Below, one piece after another: positions 35,658-43,764 of a stretch of 64,000 nt of DNA. A program made the translations under genes and the position numbers. The notes below the pieces were generated by a model. It saw nothing but the letters and a program-made list of their open reading frames with translations, did no database searches and was not told where the DNA came from. Origin of the DNA: Deltaproteobacteria bacterium (GTDB taxonomy: Bacteria; Myxococcota_A; Polyangia; Polyangiales; Ga0077539); assembly GCA_030694465.1 (NCBI GenBank), contig JAUXYJ010000023.1, positions 434,001 through 498,000 on the forward strand. The letters run 5' to 3'. The stretch's first letter is position 1, and the number at the start of each line of letters is the position of its first letter.

Positions 35658-37106
35658 ATGCTAAACGAAGACACCCTCCGCGCTCGCAGCGAGCACCTCT
35701 GGGAAAGCGAAATCATCAGTGAAATCACTGAGTATATTCGCATCCCTAACAAGTCCCCGATGTTCGACCGAGACTGGGCGAGCGCGGGACACATGGACCG
35801 CGCCGTGGCGCTCATCGAGACCTGGTGCCGCAAGCAAATGGCCCACATCCCAGGGCTCACCGTCGAGGTGGTTCGGCTCAAGCACCCAGACGGCAGCCCT
35901 CGCACACCGGTGATCTACATCGAGGCCCCGGCGACCGGTGACGCAGCCAAAGACGACGTAGTCTTGCTCTACGGCCACCTGGACAAGCAGCCCGAAATGA
36001 CCGGCTGGCGCGAGGGTCTTGGCCCATGGATCCCTGTGCGCGAAGGAGACAAGCTGTACGGCCGCGGGGGCGCAGACGACGGCTACGCGGCGTTTGCCTC
36101 GCTGGCTGCGTTGCGGTTGCTTCAAGAGCAGGGCGCGACGCGTGTGCGCTGCGCGGTGCTCATCGAGGCGTGCGAAGAGAGCGGGAGCTTTGATCTCCCG
36201 GCGTACATCGAGCACTTGATGCCCCGAATTGGGACCCCTTCGCTTGTGGTCTGCCTGGATTCTGGCTGTGCAAACTACGACCAGCTCTGGATGACCACGA
36301 GCCTCCGCGGGTTGGTCGCCGGAGACCTCACGGTCAAAGTGCTCAACGAGGGCGTGCACTCGGGCGACGCGAGCGGGATCGTCGCGTCGAGCTTTCGCAT
36401 CCAGCGCATGTTGCTCGAGCGAATTGAAGACATGGAGAGCGGCGTTGTCACCGTGGACGAGCTGCACACCGAGATCCCCGAGCAGAGGCAGCAGCAGGCC
36501 CAGGACGCGGCGCGCTCGTTGGGCTGGGAGATCTTCTCGAAGTTTCCGTTTGTGTCGGGCTCGATGCCCATGCAGAGCGACCTCAAGGACATGATCTTGG
36601 CCCGCACGTGGCGGCCGACGCTCTCGGTCACCGGGGTCGACGGGATGCCGCCCTTGCACAGCGCAGGCAACGTGCTGCGGCCGTACACCACGCTCAAATT
36701 GTCCATTCGCATCCCTCCGCGGGTGGACCCCGAGGTCGCCGCGAAGGCCGTCAAAGAGGTGCTCGAGGCAGACCCTCCCTACGGGAGCGAGGTCACATTC
36801 AATGCTGAAAAATCAGCGCCAGGATGGGACGCACCGCCGTTGGCCGACTGGCTCGGCAGCGCGCTCACGGGCGCATCGCAGACCTACTTTGGCCAGCGCT
36901 TTATGGCCATGGGCGAAGGCGGAACGATCCCCTTCATGGGCATGCTCGGCGAGCGGTTTCCGAGCGCACAGTTCTTGATCACCGGGGTGCTTGGGCCCGC
37001 GTCCAACGCGCACGGACCCAACGAGTTTTTGCACATCCCCACGGCGAAGAAGCTCACCTGCTGCGTGGCGCATGTGCTCGTCGCCCACGCCGCACGCGCG
37101 GTGTAA
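35658..37106 (+). CDS. M20-family metallopeptidase (dipeptidase)
   Basis: 482 residues from ATG 35658. Zinc and catalytic motifs are LYGHLDKQPE (His and Asp), YGRGGADDG (bridging Asp), IEACEESGS (Glu-Glu), CLDSG and a final HGPNEFLHIP His. The lid domain lies between about 215 and 350. This matches the carboxypeptidase G/dipeptidase branch of M20. Cytoplasmic, no signal. It probably cleaves small peptides; the substrate is not certain. An exact CAGYGAAATCRCTG motif sits near the start (35717-35730). A perfect 20-bp palindrome follows the stop. Confidence 0.88.
   Translation: MLNEDTLRARSEHLWESEIISEITEYIRIPNKSPMFDRDWASAGHMDRAVALIETWCRKQMAHIPGLTVEVVRLKHPDGSPRTPVIYIEAPATGDAAKDDVVLLYGHLDKQPEMTGWREGLGPWIPVREGDKLYGRGGADDGYAAFASLAALRLLQEQGATRVRCAVLIEACEESGSFDLPAYIEHLMPRIGTPSLVVCLDSGCANYDQLWMTTSLRGLVAGDLTVKVLNEGVHSGDASGIVASSFRIQRMLLERIEDMESGVVTVDELHTEIPEQRQQQAQDAARSLGWEIFSKFPFVSGSMPMQSDLKDMILARTWRPTLSVTGVDGMPPLHSAGNVLRPYTTLKLSIRIPPRVDPEVAAKAVKEVLEADPPYGSEVTFNAEKSAPGWDAPPLADWLGSALTGASQTYFGQRFMAMGEGGTIPFMGMLGERFPSAQFLITGVLGPASNAHGPNEFLHIPTAKKLTCCVAHVLVAHAARAV
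35716..35731. repeat. Quasi-palindrome TCAGTGA-AA-TCACTGA
   Basis: Perfect 7-base inverted arms around AA, the best copy of the CAGYGAAATCRCTG family. It is inside the M20 peptidase gene, coding for Ser-Glu-Ile-Thr. Confidence 0.6.
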
Positions 37107-37115
37107 GTGTCCCGT

Positions 37116-37135
37116 ACCCGGCGACGTCGCCGGGT
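37116..37135. repeat. Dispersed palindrome, perfect copy between convergent genes
   Basis: ACCCGGCGACGTCGCCGGGT in the 37-bp gap between the M20 peptidase stop (37106) and the convergent Cys-rich lipoprotein stop (37144). Its position makes a bidirectional transcription-stop or insulating hairpin plausible. No T run follows on either side. Confidence 0.9.
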
Positions 37136-37143
37136 CACTGCGC

Positions 37144-38172
37144 TCACGGGCGACAGAGGTGCGTCACTGCGTTGCACCGAGAGGTAAACAAGTCTGTCAA
37201 CGGCCGAGGGCAATAGTCGGTCACTGTGCAATCAGGCATGCAAAATCCCTCGCGGACCTCTGTCTCACCCGGCACCGCGGGGACGCAAATGTACGGAGAC
37301 GCGCCCATGGCCGCCGAGCGACACGAGACAAAGGGCTGGCTTGGGCTCCAGCTGTCCGGGAGCCTGCATCGCGCCACGCAGATGCCTATCAGAGGGTCGG
37401 TGAACAGCGCGCCGCCGAGCGAGAGACACTGACCTAGGTTTCCGCACGAGCGAATATCCCGCGTGTCGCACTTAGCCGAACAGTAGCCCCCAGGGAGGCT
37501 CGTCCCGAGTCGCAGCGTAGGGCCAATGCACTCAGGTGCAGGAGCTCCGGTGGCACGCCCAGAGAGCTGACATGCAGCACCTACGCTGCAGGGCTGCGCG
37601 ATCGCGAGCGGAGCGCACGGCCCGGTCCCACCGGTCGCGGGACAGCAGTAAATTCCCAGGCGACACGAGTAGGTCGAGGGACACTGCCCGGCGCCGTCAC
37701 AGCGCAGCGAGCCATCGGTTGTAGGCGTGATCGTGCTGGGCGCGGGGCACTGCAGCGCGGTGCTCTCGGGCGGACAACAGCGGCCCCAGCGGCATGCATA
37801 CCCCTGCGCGCAGTTGCCCTCTTCGCAGGCCACAGCGCCCGTCTGTCGCCCAGGGACCAGCGCCTCTGCCGGGCACACCGTGAGGCTGCTCATGGGCGGA
37901 CAACACTGACCCCAGCGACACGCATACCCCTGCTCGCAGTTGTCCTCTGCGCCACACCGAAGGCTCCCGGTTTGTCGCCCGGGCAAGAGCCCTTCGCTGG
38001 GGCACTGCGTCAGCGAGCTCTCTTCGGGGCAGCACACGCCCCATCGCGCGACCTGCCCAGGAGGACACTCGCCCCGGGCCCCCGCTTCGATCGTGCGCGA
38101 GGGGTCGAGGACGGGCAGCCCGCAGCCCGTGATCGCAAGAAATACCGCAGTAATTCCCAGCTCAAACTGCAT
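37144..38172 (-). CDS. Cys-rich repeat lipoprotein
   Basis: 342 residues from ATG 38172. The signal peptide ITAVFLAITGC is a good lipobox. Four tandem units of about 40 residues carry 'CPPGQVARWGVCCPEES', 'CEQGYACRWGQCCPPMSS', 'CAQGYACRWGRCCPPEST' and 'CPSTYSCRLGIYCCPAT', each with a CC pair, resembling EB/whey-acidic-like disulfide modules. A further Cys-rich half follows (YCSAKCDTRDIRSC, CVARC, CMPDC). It is probably a surface-displayed disulfide-rich protein. Its start lies 11 bp after the stop of the TPR-membrane gene, so they are cotranscribed. Confidence 0.75.
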   Translation of the reverse strand: MQFELGITAVFLAITGCGLPVLDPSRTIEAGARGECPPGQVARWGVCCPEESSLTQCPSEGLLPGRQTGSLRCGAEDNCEQGYACRWGQCCPPMSSLTVCPAEALVPGRQTGAVACEEGNCAQGYACRWGRCCPPESTALQCPAPSTITPTTDGSLRCDGAGQCPSTYSCRLGIYCCPATGGTGPCAPLAIAQPCSVGAACQLSGRATGAPAPECIGPTLRLGTSLPGGYCSAKCDTRDIRSCGNLGQCLSLGGALFTDPLIGICVARCRLPDSWSPSQPFVSCRSAAMGASPYICVPAVPGETEVREGFCMPDCTVTDYCPRPLTDLFTSRCNAVTHLCRP

Positions 38173-38183
38173 CTTCGAGAGAC

Positions 38184-39062
38184 TCAAAACGCACCTCCCA
38201 CGGTCACCATCGCGCCGCCCCGGGTGGGCATCACGCTCGCGGTTCTCACGAGCTCTTCGCGACGCTGACCGGGTCCACGCGCGATGAGCCACGCCGTCCC
38301 GACGCCGACAAACGCTCCGGCTGCGACGCCAAACGCGATCGCCGTGTTTGCTTCGTCACGCGAGGCAAAATAAGCGTTCGTGAGCTCGCTGCTCCACACG
38401 GTAGCCGCTTGGACGCGCGCACGATCGTTCACGGACGACACGCCCTGCCAGATCGAGAATCCACCCAGGACCCCAGCCACACCCATCAAGACCCAAGGCG
38501 CGACCGTATCGAGGGTGCGGTGCTCGTAGCGAACAAGTGTGCGCAAAGATAGCAGAGAATTTTCAGCCAATCCTGCCTCGACCGCCGGCGCTGTTTGGGG
38601 CGGGACAGACGACGGGCTAGGCACCGAGACTGCCTGCGCGGGAGAAGCCGACGCACCCGCCGCACAGCGAGCCGCAGCCTCTGCTCCCTCGCGCTCGAGT
38701 ATCCCTTGGAGAGCCACCATGCGCGCGTCGATCGCGACAAGGTCTACGCCCTGCAAATTAGCTCGCCGAAACACCTCGAAGTCTCTGAGCGCGCGTGCGT
38801 GATTGCCCGCCGCGTCCCAGGCCCGCGCGGCGTTGTAGAGCAGCTCCACTTGTCCGCTGAGGGCATGGACACGCTCGAACTCTGCCGCGGCGTCTGCGTA
38901 CTGCCTCGCCTCGAAGAACGCGGTCCCCGCTCGAAAGTGCGCGCTCGCGAGGTTGTCGCGCTCGGCAGGCGAGAGCGGCTGCGCATAGCTCTGCACAGCG
39001 ACGGAGCACATCCCCAAGGCCACCATGGATGCACTCAAACGCATCCGGACACGTCCAATCAT
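38184..39062 (-). CDS. Exported TPR protein with membrane helices
   Basis: 292 residues from ATG 39062; a GTG just upstream is possible. The signal peptide is ASMVALGMCSVAVQSYAQ. Two TPR-like units (about 35-105: FRAGTAFFEARQYADAAAEFERV, LYNAARAWDAAGNHARALRDF) are followed by a Pro/Ser/Ala spacer. Two hydrophobic segments (VLMGVAGVLGGFSIW, AIAFGVAAGAFVGVGTAWLIA) and a short tail end the protein. This is a recurrent Polyangia architecture of unknown role, likely periplasmic/envelope. It is the first gene of a pair with the Cys-rich lipoprotein. Confidence 0.75.
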   Translation of the reverse strand: MIGRVRMRLSASMVALGMCSVAVQSYAQPLSPAERDNLASAHFRAGTAFFEARQYADAAAEFERVHALSGQVELLYNAARAWDAAGNHARALRDFEVFRRANLQGVDLVAIDARMVALQGILEREGAEAAARCAAGASASPAQAVSVPSPSSVPPQTAPAVEAGLAENSLLSLRTLVRYEHRTLDTVAPWVLMGVAGVLGGFSIWQGVSSVNDRARVQAATVWSSELTNAYFASRDEANTAIAFGVAAGAFVGVGTAWLIARGPGQRREELVRTASVMPTRGGAMVTVGGAF

Positions 39063-39547
39063 CACCCGCCGAGCTTACCCTAACCGTGAAGCGCTACGGA
39101 CGTTTCTCGAGGGTAGACGATACCCGATCCCTTCGTGGGTGACCTCTCTCGTGCATCCGTCAAGACCTCTCGCCCATGAGGCTTGTTGACAAAGGCATTT
39201 CGCAAAGTGCCAAAGAACTGTCAGGTCGCTGGTCAAGACGCAACGAGCGGGTTGGCCTTGTGGCCCGAGGCGGGGCCGCTCGTGGTGACCTGCCGATACA
39301 CACCGAAGCACTTAGCCAAGAGATTGGCCGAGCGACAGACACTCCCGCAGCGATTTCAACGGCGTTTTGACAGGGTCTCAAAGCGGACGAACCGTTCATC
39401 TCTGCTTCGCGCCTTTGACGCTGCCCTAGAACAACGGAGATTCGATTGTAATTCACAGCTATTCAATCGCGGCAATCTATTGAAATTAATGCGTTTTTCT
39501 TGCTTCGATTTCTTGAGATCCCGCCGAGAGTGCGTAGCGTTTTACCC
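39063..39547. other. 485-bp intergenic stretch, no convincing gene
   Basis: This is the longest gene-poor stretch of the window, between divergent genes. Its right half (about 39430-39530) is A/T-rich with ATTCGATTGTAATTCACAGC and TTGAAATTAATGCG, a likely promoter for the large lipase-like gene. Short ORFs exist (plus strand 39176-39370 and 39183-39551, minus strand 39160-39456) but none has a signal peptide, RBS or recognisable family. Codon use in them is unlike neighbouring genes. It may hold a decayed gene or a small RNA; I see no direct evidence for either. Confidence 0.4.
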
Positions 39548-42457
39548 ATGAAGACCCATGGGGAGCCACGGCAGACCAAGCGCCCACCACGCGCCTTGGC
39601 GATCGCTGCACTGAGTTTGCTTACTTGCACCTGCGGGCCGAGCCTCCGCACCGACGGCCCGCCGGTGTACGTCGGCCACATTGAGGGCAGCGACGCGCTC
39701 ATCGCCATTGTCGCCGACGAGGGCACCCTCGTGGCGTACACGTGCGGGGGCACGCGCTCGTGGGAGACCCACACGGGCTGGTTTCATCCCGTGCTGCCCG
39801 TAGACGGCCTCTCAGGCGCCACACAGACCATCCCAGTCACGCGCTCCGCGCGCGGCCTACAGCTCACGGGATCGATCGAGCCCACGAGCGCCTCGGGCAC
39901 GCTGCAGCTGTCCGACGGCGCCACCGTCCCTTGGCGAGCCCAACGCGCAGACCCGTCACGCGGCGCGGGCTTCTTTACGATCAGCGACGGGGGCGAGCTC
40001 TCGGGACTCATCGTCGCCAATGACGGAGCGGTCGCAGGAGTACGTGTCGGCATCGGCGCAGACGACACCCGGACTCCCACGCCGATCGCAGCGACGCCGC
40101 CAAGCAACAGCGGCACTGCAGTCACCGGGCGTGTCACGATCGGCACGCAGTCGGGCGTCCCGATTTCGCTCCAGCCCACCGTGCAAGGCCGACTCGTGCA
40201 GGTCCAACGCGCCGCTCCGACCATCGTGGTCCTGCTGCACGGCGTGACCAGCGTGGGCGATCAAGCCAAGCTCGAGAACGGTCGGCTCACCCTCGATGAC
40301 GACCTCACCGAGGTCCAGCGTGTACGCAACACGCCGGTGATCAAGCCGCACCCGGGCACACGAATGCACGCGCGCTCGTACTGGACCGCGCCCTTCGTTT
40401 CGGGACTGCTGACGGGACGACCGGACAACGCGTTGTTCACCCTGGGCTCGGGAACGAACATCACAGGGCCTGCATTTTTGCACGCAGACACAGCGGCGGA
40501 CATCACCGCAACGGTGGCCACCGCGGCGCCTCCTCCTGGCGACTGTGACCTCAATGACCTCATCGTGAATCAGGTGCCGAGCACCGCGGTGCCTGTGGCC
40601 GGTCTTCCGCCGCAAGCACCGAGGCTCTCGCTCTTGCTTGGGCACCGCGACGGCAAGCTGCCGCTGATGGTGCAAGTAATGAACGCGACCGACCAAGTCT
40701 ATCGCTGCGTCGACCTCTTTCGCACACGCTACCGAGTCGAGCCTGCCCTAGTCTTTGTCGGTCACAGCGGCGGCGGTTTGGTCATCCGCGGGATCCTCTC
40801 AAACCCGTCGCGGGCCTCGCTAGTCGCCGCGGGCGCAATCGATTCGGCGACACCCAATCACCTGCACTATGACCGCGCGAACATCGACGGAGACCCGCTC
40901 AGCACACGTCAAAAAATGTCTTTTTTGCGCGATCGCGCGATGTACGCGGTGACCTTGGCGACGCCACACCAAGGGAGCCCCTTCGCCGATTTTGCAGCGC
41001 GCGCGCGGCCCGAGGTCGAGCGTGTTCGACAGTGGCTCATCGCTGGCGCAGGGGCAGACTTTGGTCGCTTCAATGTGCCTCCGGTCTTGGCTACAAGTGT
41101 TCAAGCGCTAGGCTCTGCAGGGGTGATTCTGTCGCCCCAAGCGCCCATCAATGGCGTGCTCGAGTCCGCCGAATCAACCACCCGCCGCGCCAGCGCCGAG
41201 CTCCTCGCGGTGATCGATGGCTTTGTCAAACCTGCCTACGACGACAACCCCATTACCATCGAGCTCGCGAGCGCGCGTTGGCGCGCTTTTAACCGCGGAG
41301 CCCTCCACCCACAGGCCGCCCGCCGTGGCCCGAGCAGCCCAATCCCAGGCGCCGCCGGAGCGCTCGTCCCGATCTACACGGCGGGTGCTCGAGCAGCCGG
41401 AAGCGACGTACTAGACTCGATGGATGTCAGCGAAATCGCTCGTGGAATGACGGCGATCTCGACCCGGTCCATGCCACGACGCTCGCGCTTTTGGCTCATG
41501 GGGCTGACCTTCGTCGACCAGCTCATGCGTGGATACGGCGGGATCCCCATGGCACCCCGGCCACTCGCTTCACAGCTCGATCGCGTCAACGCGACGGGCT
41601 GGTTTGCAGAAGGCACCGCGATGTACGCGCGTCGCAGCCCTGTGCTCGATGCCACGTTTCGCGCGGTCTACGGACTCAGCGGCGCGCGCGATGTCGACAA
41701 TCTCTTGCGTTGGCTCAGCAACGAGACCGGCACGCGGCTTAACCAAGCCTCGTTTGTCGCCCCCGTCTATTTGTCTCGCACCTGGGAGGTCCTCGATCGA
41801 CCCACGACGTTTCCGGTCCCCGCGCTGCGATGCACCGCGAACGACGGGGTCGTCCTCGAGCTCGCGTTTGATTACACCCCCATGATCACGGCCCTGGTCT
41901 CAAGCTTTGGCACGATGGACGCTGCACTCAGGGCGCTCGCGAACCAAGATTTCTCAGCCCTGATGACCCGCTTCGAGAACACAGGCGGCGCGCTCGCGAA
42001 CGTCGTCCCAAACCTTCGCGCAGACTTTGACACGCTGTTTCGCGCGGCAACGCGCCCCGAGTGCGTCGACCCCGGACGTTGGCGACTCGCGACGGCCATG
42101 CGCACGATCGCGCTGCCGCTGCCCACCGAGACAACAAACACCGCGAGCGATGGCCTCGTCGATCACGACGGCTTCGTACTCTATGAGTCTGCGCACGGCG
42201 TGACCCTCGGTCGCGACGGAACCGACGGCATGCCCCTCACCCTCGAGTTCTTCGACCACACACGGCTCGATGACACAAGCACTGGGACCCCGACGCCGGG
42301 CAGCTGGTATCGACGCTACACCAGCGCGCTTGAGCCGTTTAATCACGAGATCCAGCGCTTCGAGACCGGCCAGTGGGTCTTCACAAACCTGCTCGCGCGC
42401 AGCCCCGGACCGCTCCCCGCCATCGCGGGTGAGCTCAGCGTGTTCGCCTCACCCTGA
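39548..42457 (+). CDS. Large lipoprotein with lipase-like alpha/beta hydrolase domain
   Basis: 969 residues from ATG 39548. The signal peptide ends ALSLLTCTCGP, with a lipobox at LLTC. A beta-rich N-terminal 200 residues precede the hydrolase domain: IVVLLHGVTSVG (oxyanion strand), LVFVGHSGGGLVIRG (nucleophile Ser) and TLATPHQGSPFADF, the Pro-His-x-Gly loop of PGAP1/lipase-like proteins. The C-terminal 400 residues have no assigned fold. Large size and lipidation suggest a surface lipid or ester hydrolase. A perfect 20-bp palindrome lies just past the stop. Confidence 0.78.
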   Translation: MKTHGEPRQTKRPPRALAIAALSLLTCTCGPSLRTDGPPVYVGHIEGSDALIAIVADEGTLVAYTCGGTRSWETHTGWFHPVLPVDGLSGATQTIPVTRSARGLQLTGSIEPTSASGTLQLSDGATVPWRAQRADPSRGAGFFTISDGGELSGLIVANDGAVAGVRVGIGADDTRTPTPIAATPPSNSGTAVTGRVTIGTQSGVPISLQPTVQGRLVQVQRAAPTIVVLLHGVTSVGDQAKLENGRLTLDDDLTEVQRVRNTPVIKPHPGTRMHARSYWTAPFVSGLLTGRPDNALFTLGSGTNITGPAFLHADTAADITATVATAAPPPGDCDLNDLIVNQVPSTAVPVAGLPPQAPRLSLLLGHRDGKLPLMVQVMNATDQVYRCVDLFRTRYRVEPALVFVGHSGGGLVIRGILSNPSRASLVAAGAIDSATPNHLHYDRANIDGDPLSTRQKMSFLRDRAMYAVTLATPHQGSPFADFAARARPEVERVRQWLIAGAGADFGRFNVPPVLATSVQALGSAGVILSPQAPINGVLESAESTTRRASAELLAVIDGFVKPAYDDNPITIELASARWRAFNRGALHPQAARRGPSSPIPGAAGALVPIYTAGARAAGSDVLDSMDVSEIARGMTAISTRSMPRRSRFWLMGLTFVDQLMRGYGGIPMAPRPLASQLDRVNATGWFAEGTAMYARRSPVLDATFRAVYGLSGARDVDNLLRWLSNETGTRLNQASFVAPVYLSRTWEVLDRPTTFPVPALRCTANDGVVLELAFDYTPMITALVSSFGTMDAALRALANQDFSALMTRFENTGGALANVVPNLRADFDTLFRAATRPECVDPGRWRLATAMRTIALPLPTETTNTASDGLVDHDGFVLYESAHGVTLGRDGTDGMPLTLEFFDHTRLDDTSTGTPTPGSWYRRYTSALEPFNHEIQRFETGQWVFTNLLARSPGPLPAIAGELSVFASP
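41428..41441. repeat. Near-match to CAGYGAAATCRCTG
   Basis: CAGCGAAATCGCTC, 13/14 to the motif, inside the large lipase-like gene (Val-Ser-Glu-Ile-Ala). Confidence 0.35.
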
Positions 42458-42473
42458 GAGTCCGTCGCCCCCA

Positions 42474-42493
42474 ACCCGGCGACGTCGCCGGGT
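42474..42493. repeat. Dispersed palindrome, perfect copy between convergent genes
   Basis: ACCCGGCGACGTCGCCGGGT in the 45-bp gap between the lipase-like gene stop (42457) and the convergent lectin stop (42503). The setting is the same as the copy at 37116. Confidence 0.9.
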
Positions 42494-42502
42494 GGTAGAG
42501 CA

Positions 42503-43465
42503 TCACTGGTTACCGGGGCGCGTGCTCCACGCTTGGCCACTGAAATTGCCACACGGACGCAGCTCCACCTGGTTGTTACGCGGGCCGCCATTGACCACGT
42601 CGAGACACATGTTTGCGCCCCTAAAATCTGTGGTCAACCGGAGCGAACCGTTGGACTGCGCAGCCAGCCTCCAGTTTTGACCCGAGAAGTTGCCACACGG
42701 GCGCAGCTCGATCTGATTGCTCTCTGGCCCGCCGTTGATCACGTCGAGGCACATGGTCGCGCCCCTAAAGGCCGTCGTCATGCGGGTCGCGCCGTTGGGC
42801 TGCGGCTCCATGTGCCACTGTTGCCCAGAATAATTGCCACACGGACGAAGCTCCGCGTGGTTGTTACGCGGGCCGCCGTTGACCACATCAAGACACATGT
42901 TCGCGCCCCTAAACGCGGTCGTCATGCGCTGAAAACCCAGCGAGCCTGAGGGCTGTGGCTGCACTTGCGGCGGTGGCTGAATTTGCACCTGTAGCTGCTG
43001 TGGCTGGACGGCCTGCGCACCCACACAACCGCAGACCGACATCCGGCCCTGAATCGTGGTGGACCACTGGCCGTTCCACTGCATGCCCTGGCCGCCACAG
43101 ACGCTGGGACAACGTCGCTGCGCGTGGCCCTGATTCCAAATCGGACCCGCTTCGACGTTGCGTGAGGCAGGTGCTGCCACAGGCTGCGCGATCACAGGCT
43201 GCGCGATCACAGGCTGCGCCGGAGCATCGCAGCCGCAGACAGACATCCGACCCGGGACGGTAGTCCGCCACTGGTTGTTCCACTGCATGTTGCGGGATGA
43301 GCACACCTGCGGACAGCGACGCGCGGCGTCACCGTTGTTCCAAATGGGGCCCGCGGCGACGTCGACAGCGAGCGCGCTGCTCGAAGCCAAGAGCACTACG
43401 GCTGCGCTGAGAATTCCGCGCACAGTGAGCACGCTCCTTTGGATCCTATGGCCTCGAACACTCAT
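42503..43465 (-). CDS. Secreted lectin: two MVL domains plus ricin-type repeats
   Basis: 320 residues with a Sec signal (VVLLASSSALA). Two copies (about 36-79 and 104-147) of AGPIWN.G.A.RRCP.VC...MQWN.QW.TT..GRMSVCGC match the MVL mannan-binding domain of cyanobacterial lectin MVL (AGPlWsn..A, QW.T...mSV), with added Cys pairs. A Gln/Pro linker follows. Residues 175-320 hold three ricin B-like repeats of about 47 residues, each with F RGA.MCLDV.NGG, ELRPCGN and a QxW end (GQQW, GQNW, GQAW). It likely binds mannose/galactose glycans outside the cell. The linker between MVL copies is an AQPVI tandem repeat. Confidence 0.85.
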   Translation of the reverse strand: MSVRGHRIQRSVLTVRGILSAAVVLLASSSALAVDVAAGPIWNNGDAARRCPQVCSSRNMQWNNQWRTTVPGRMSVCGCDAPAQPVIAQPVIAQPVAAPASRNVEAGPIWNQGHAQRRCPSVCGGQGMQWNGQWSTTIQGRMSVCGCVGAQAVQPQQLQVQIQPPPQVQPQPSGSLGFQRMTTAFRGANMCLDVVNGGPRNNHAELRPCGNYSGQQWHMEPQPNGATRMTTAFRGATMCLDVINGGPESNQIELRPCGNFSGQNWRLAAQSNGSLRLTTDFRGANMCLDVVNGGPRNNQVELRPCGNFSGQAWSTRPGNQ

Positions 43466-43764
43466 TGAAATCTCTGTCTCCTGGATGGATGGTTGTCAGG
43501 GTGGAGCGCAACAGCACTACCATTGGATCTCGGATCGCCTCGCCTCAATCGACCACGTGGTCACACTTTTGATAAGCGAATTGGGCCGCCGATCGCGTAG
43601 GGCATCGCGAGGTGAGCGCGTTGGACGTACGCAGCGCTGCGTCTATGCACTCGGGCCCCCATCACGGACACGACCATCCCGGCGACGTCGCCGGGTTCGC
43701 TCTCCCGGGGCATGCCGAGGCACTCGCGCATCCGTACACAACCACGCTACGCTCGCTCACCCCA
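43466..43764. promoter_or_regulatory. Divergent intergenic region with 12-bp palindrome
   Basis: 299 bp between the lectin and the Asp-rich lipoprotein starts. GACCACGTGGTC at 43551-43562 is a perfect 12-bp palindrome with a CACGTG core and a plausible operator for the divergent pair. A near-perfect copy of the dispersed 20-bp palindrome also lies here (43677-43696). No gene seen. Confidence 0.4.
43677..43696. repeat. Dispersed palindrome, 19/20 match
   Basis: TCCCGGCGACGTCGCCGGGT; the central 18 bases are a perfect palindrome. It is 69 bp upstream of the lipoprotein ATG at 43765, in non-coding DNA. Confidence 0.88.

Noticed and set aside
43188-43215. Tandem repeat in the lectin linker
   Set aside because: It simply encodes an AQPVI spacer; short in-frame linker repeats are ordinary.
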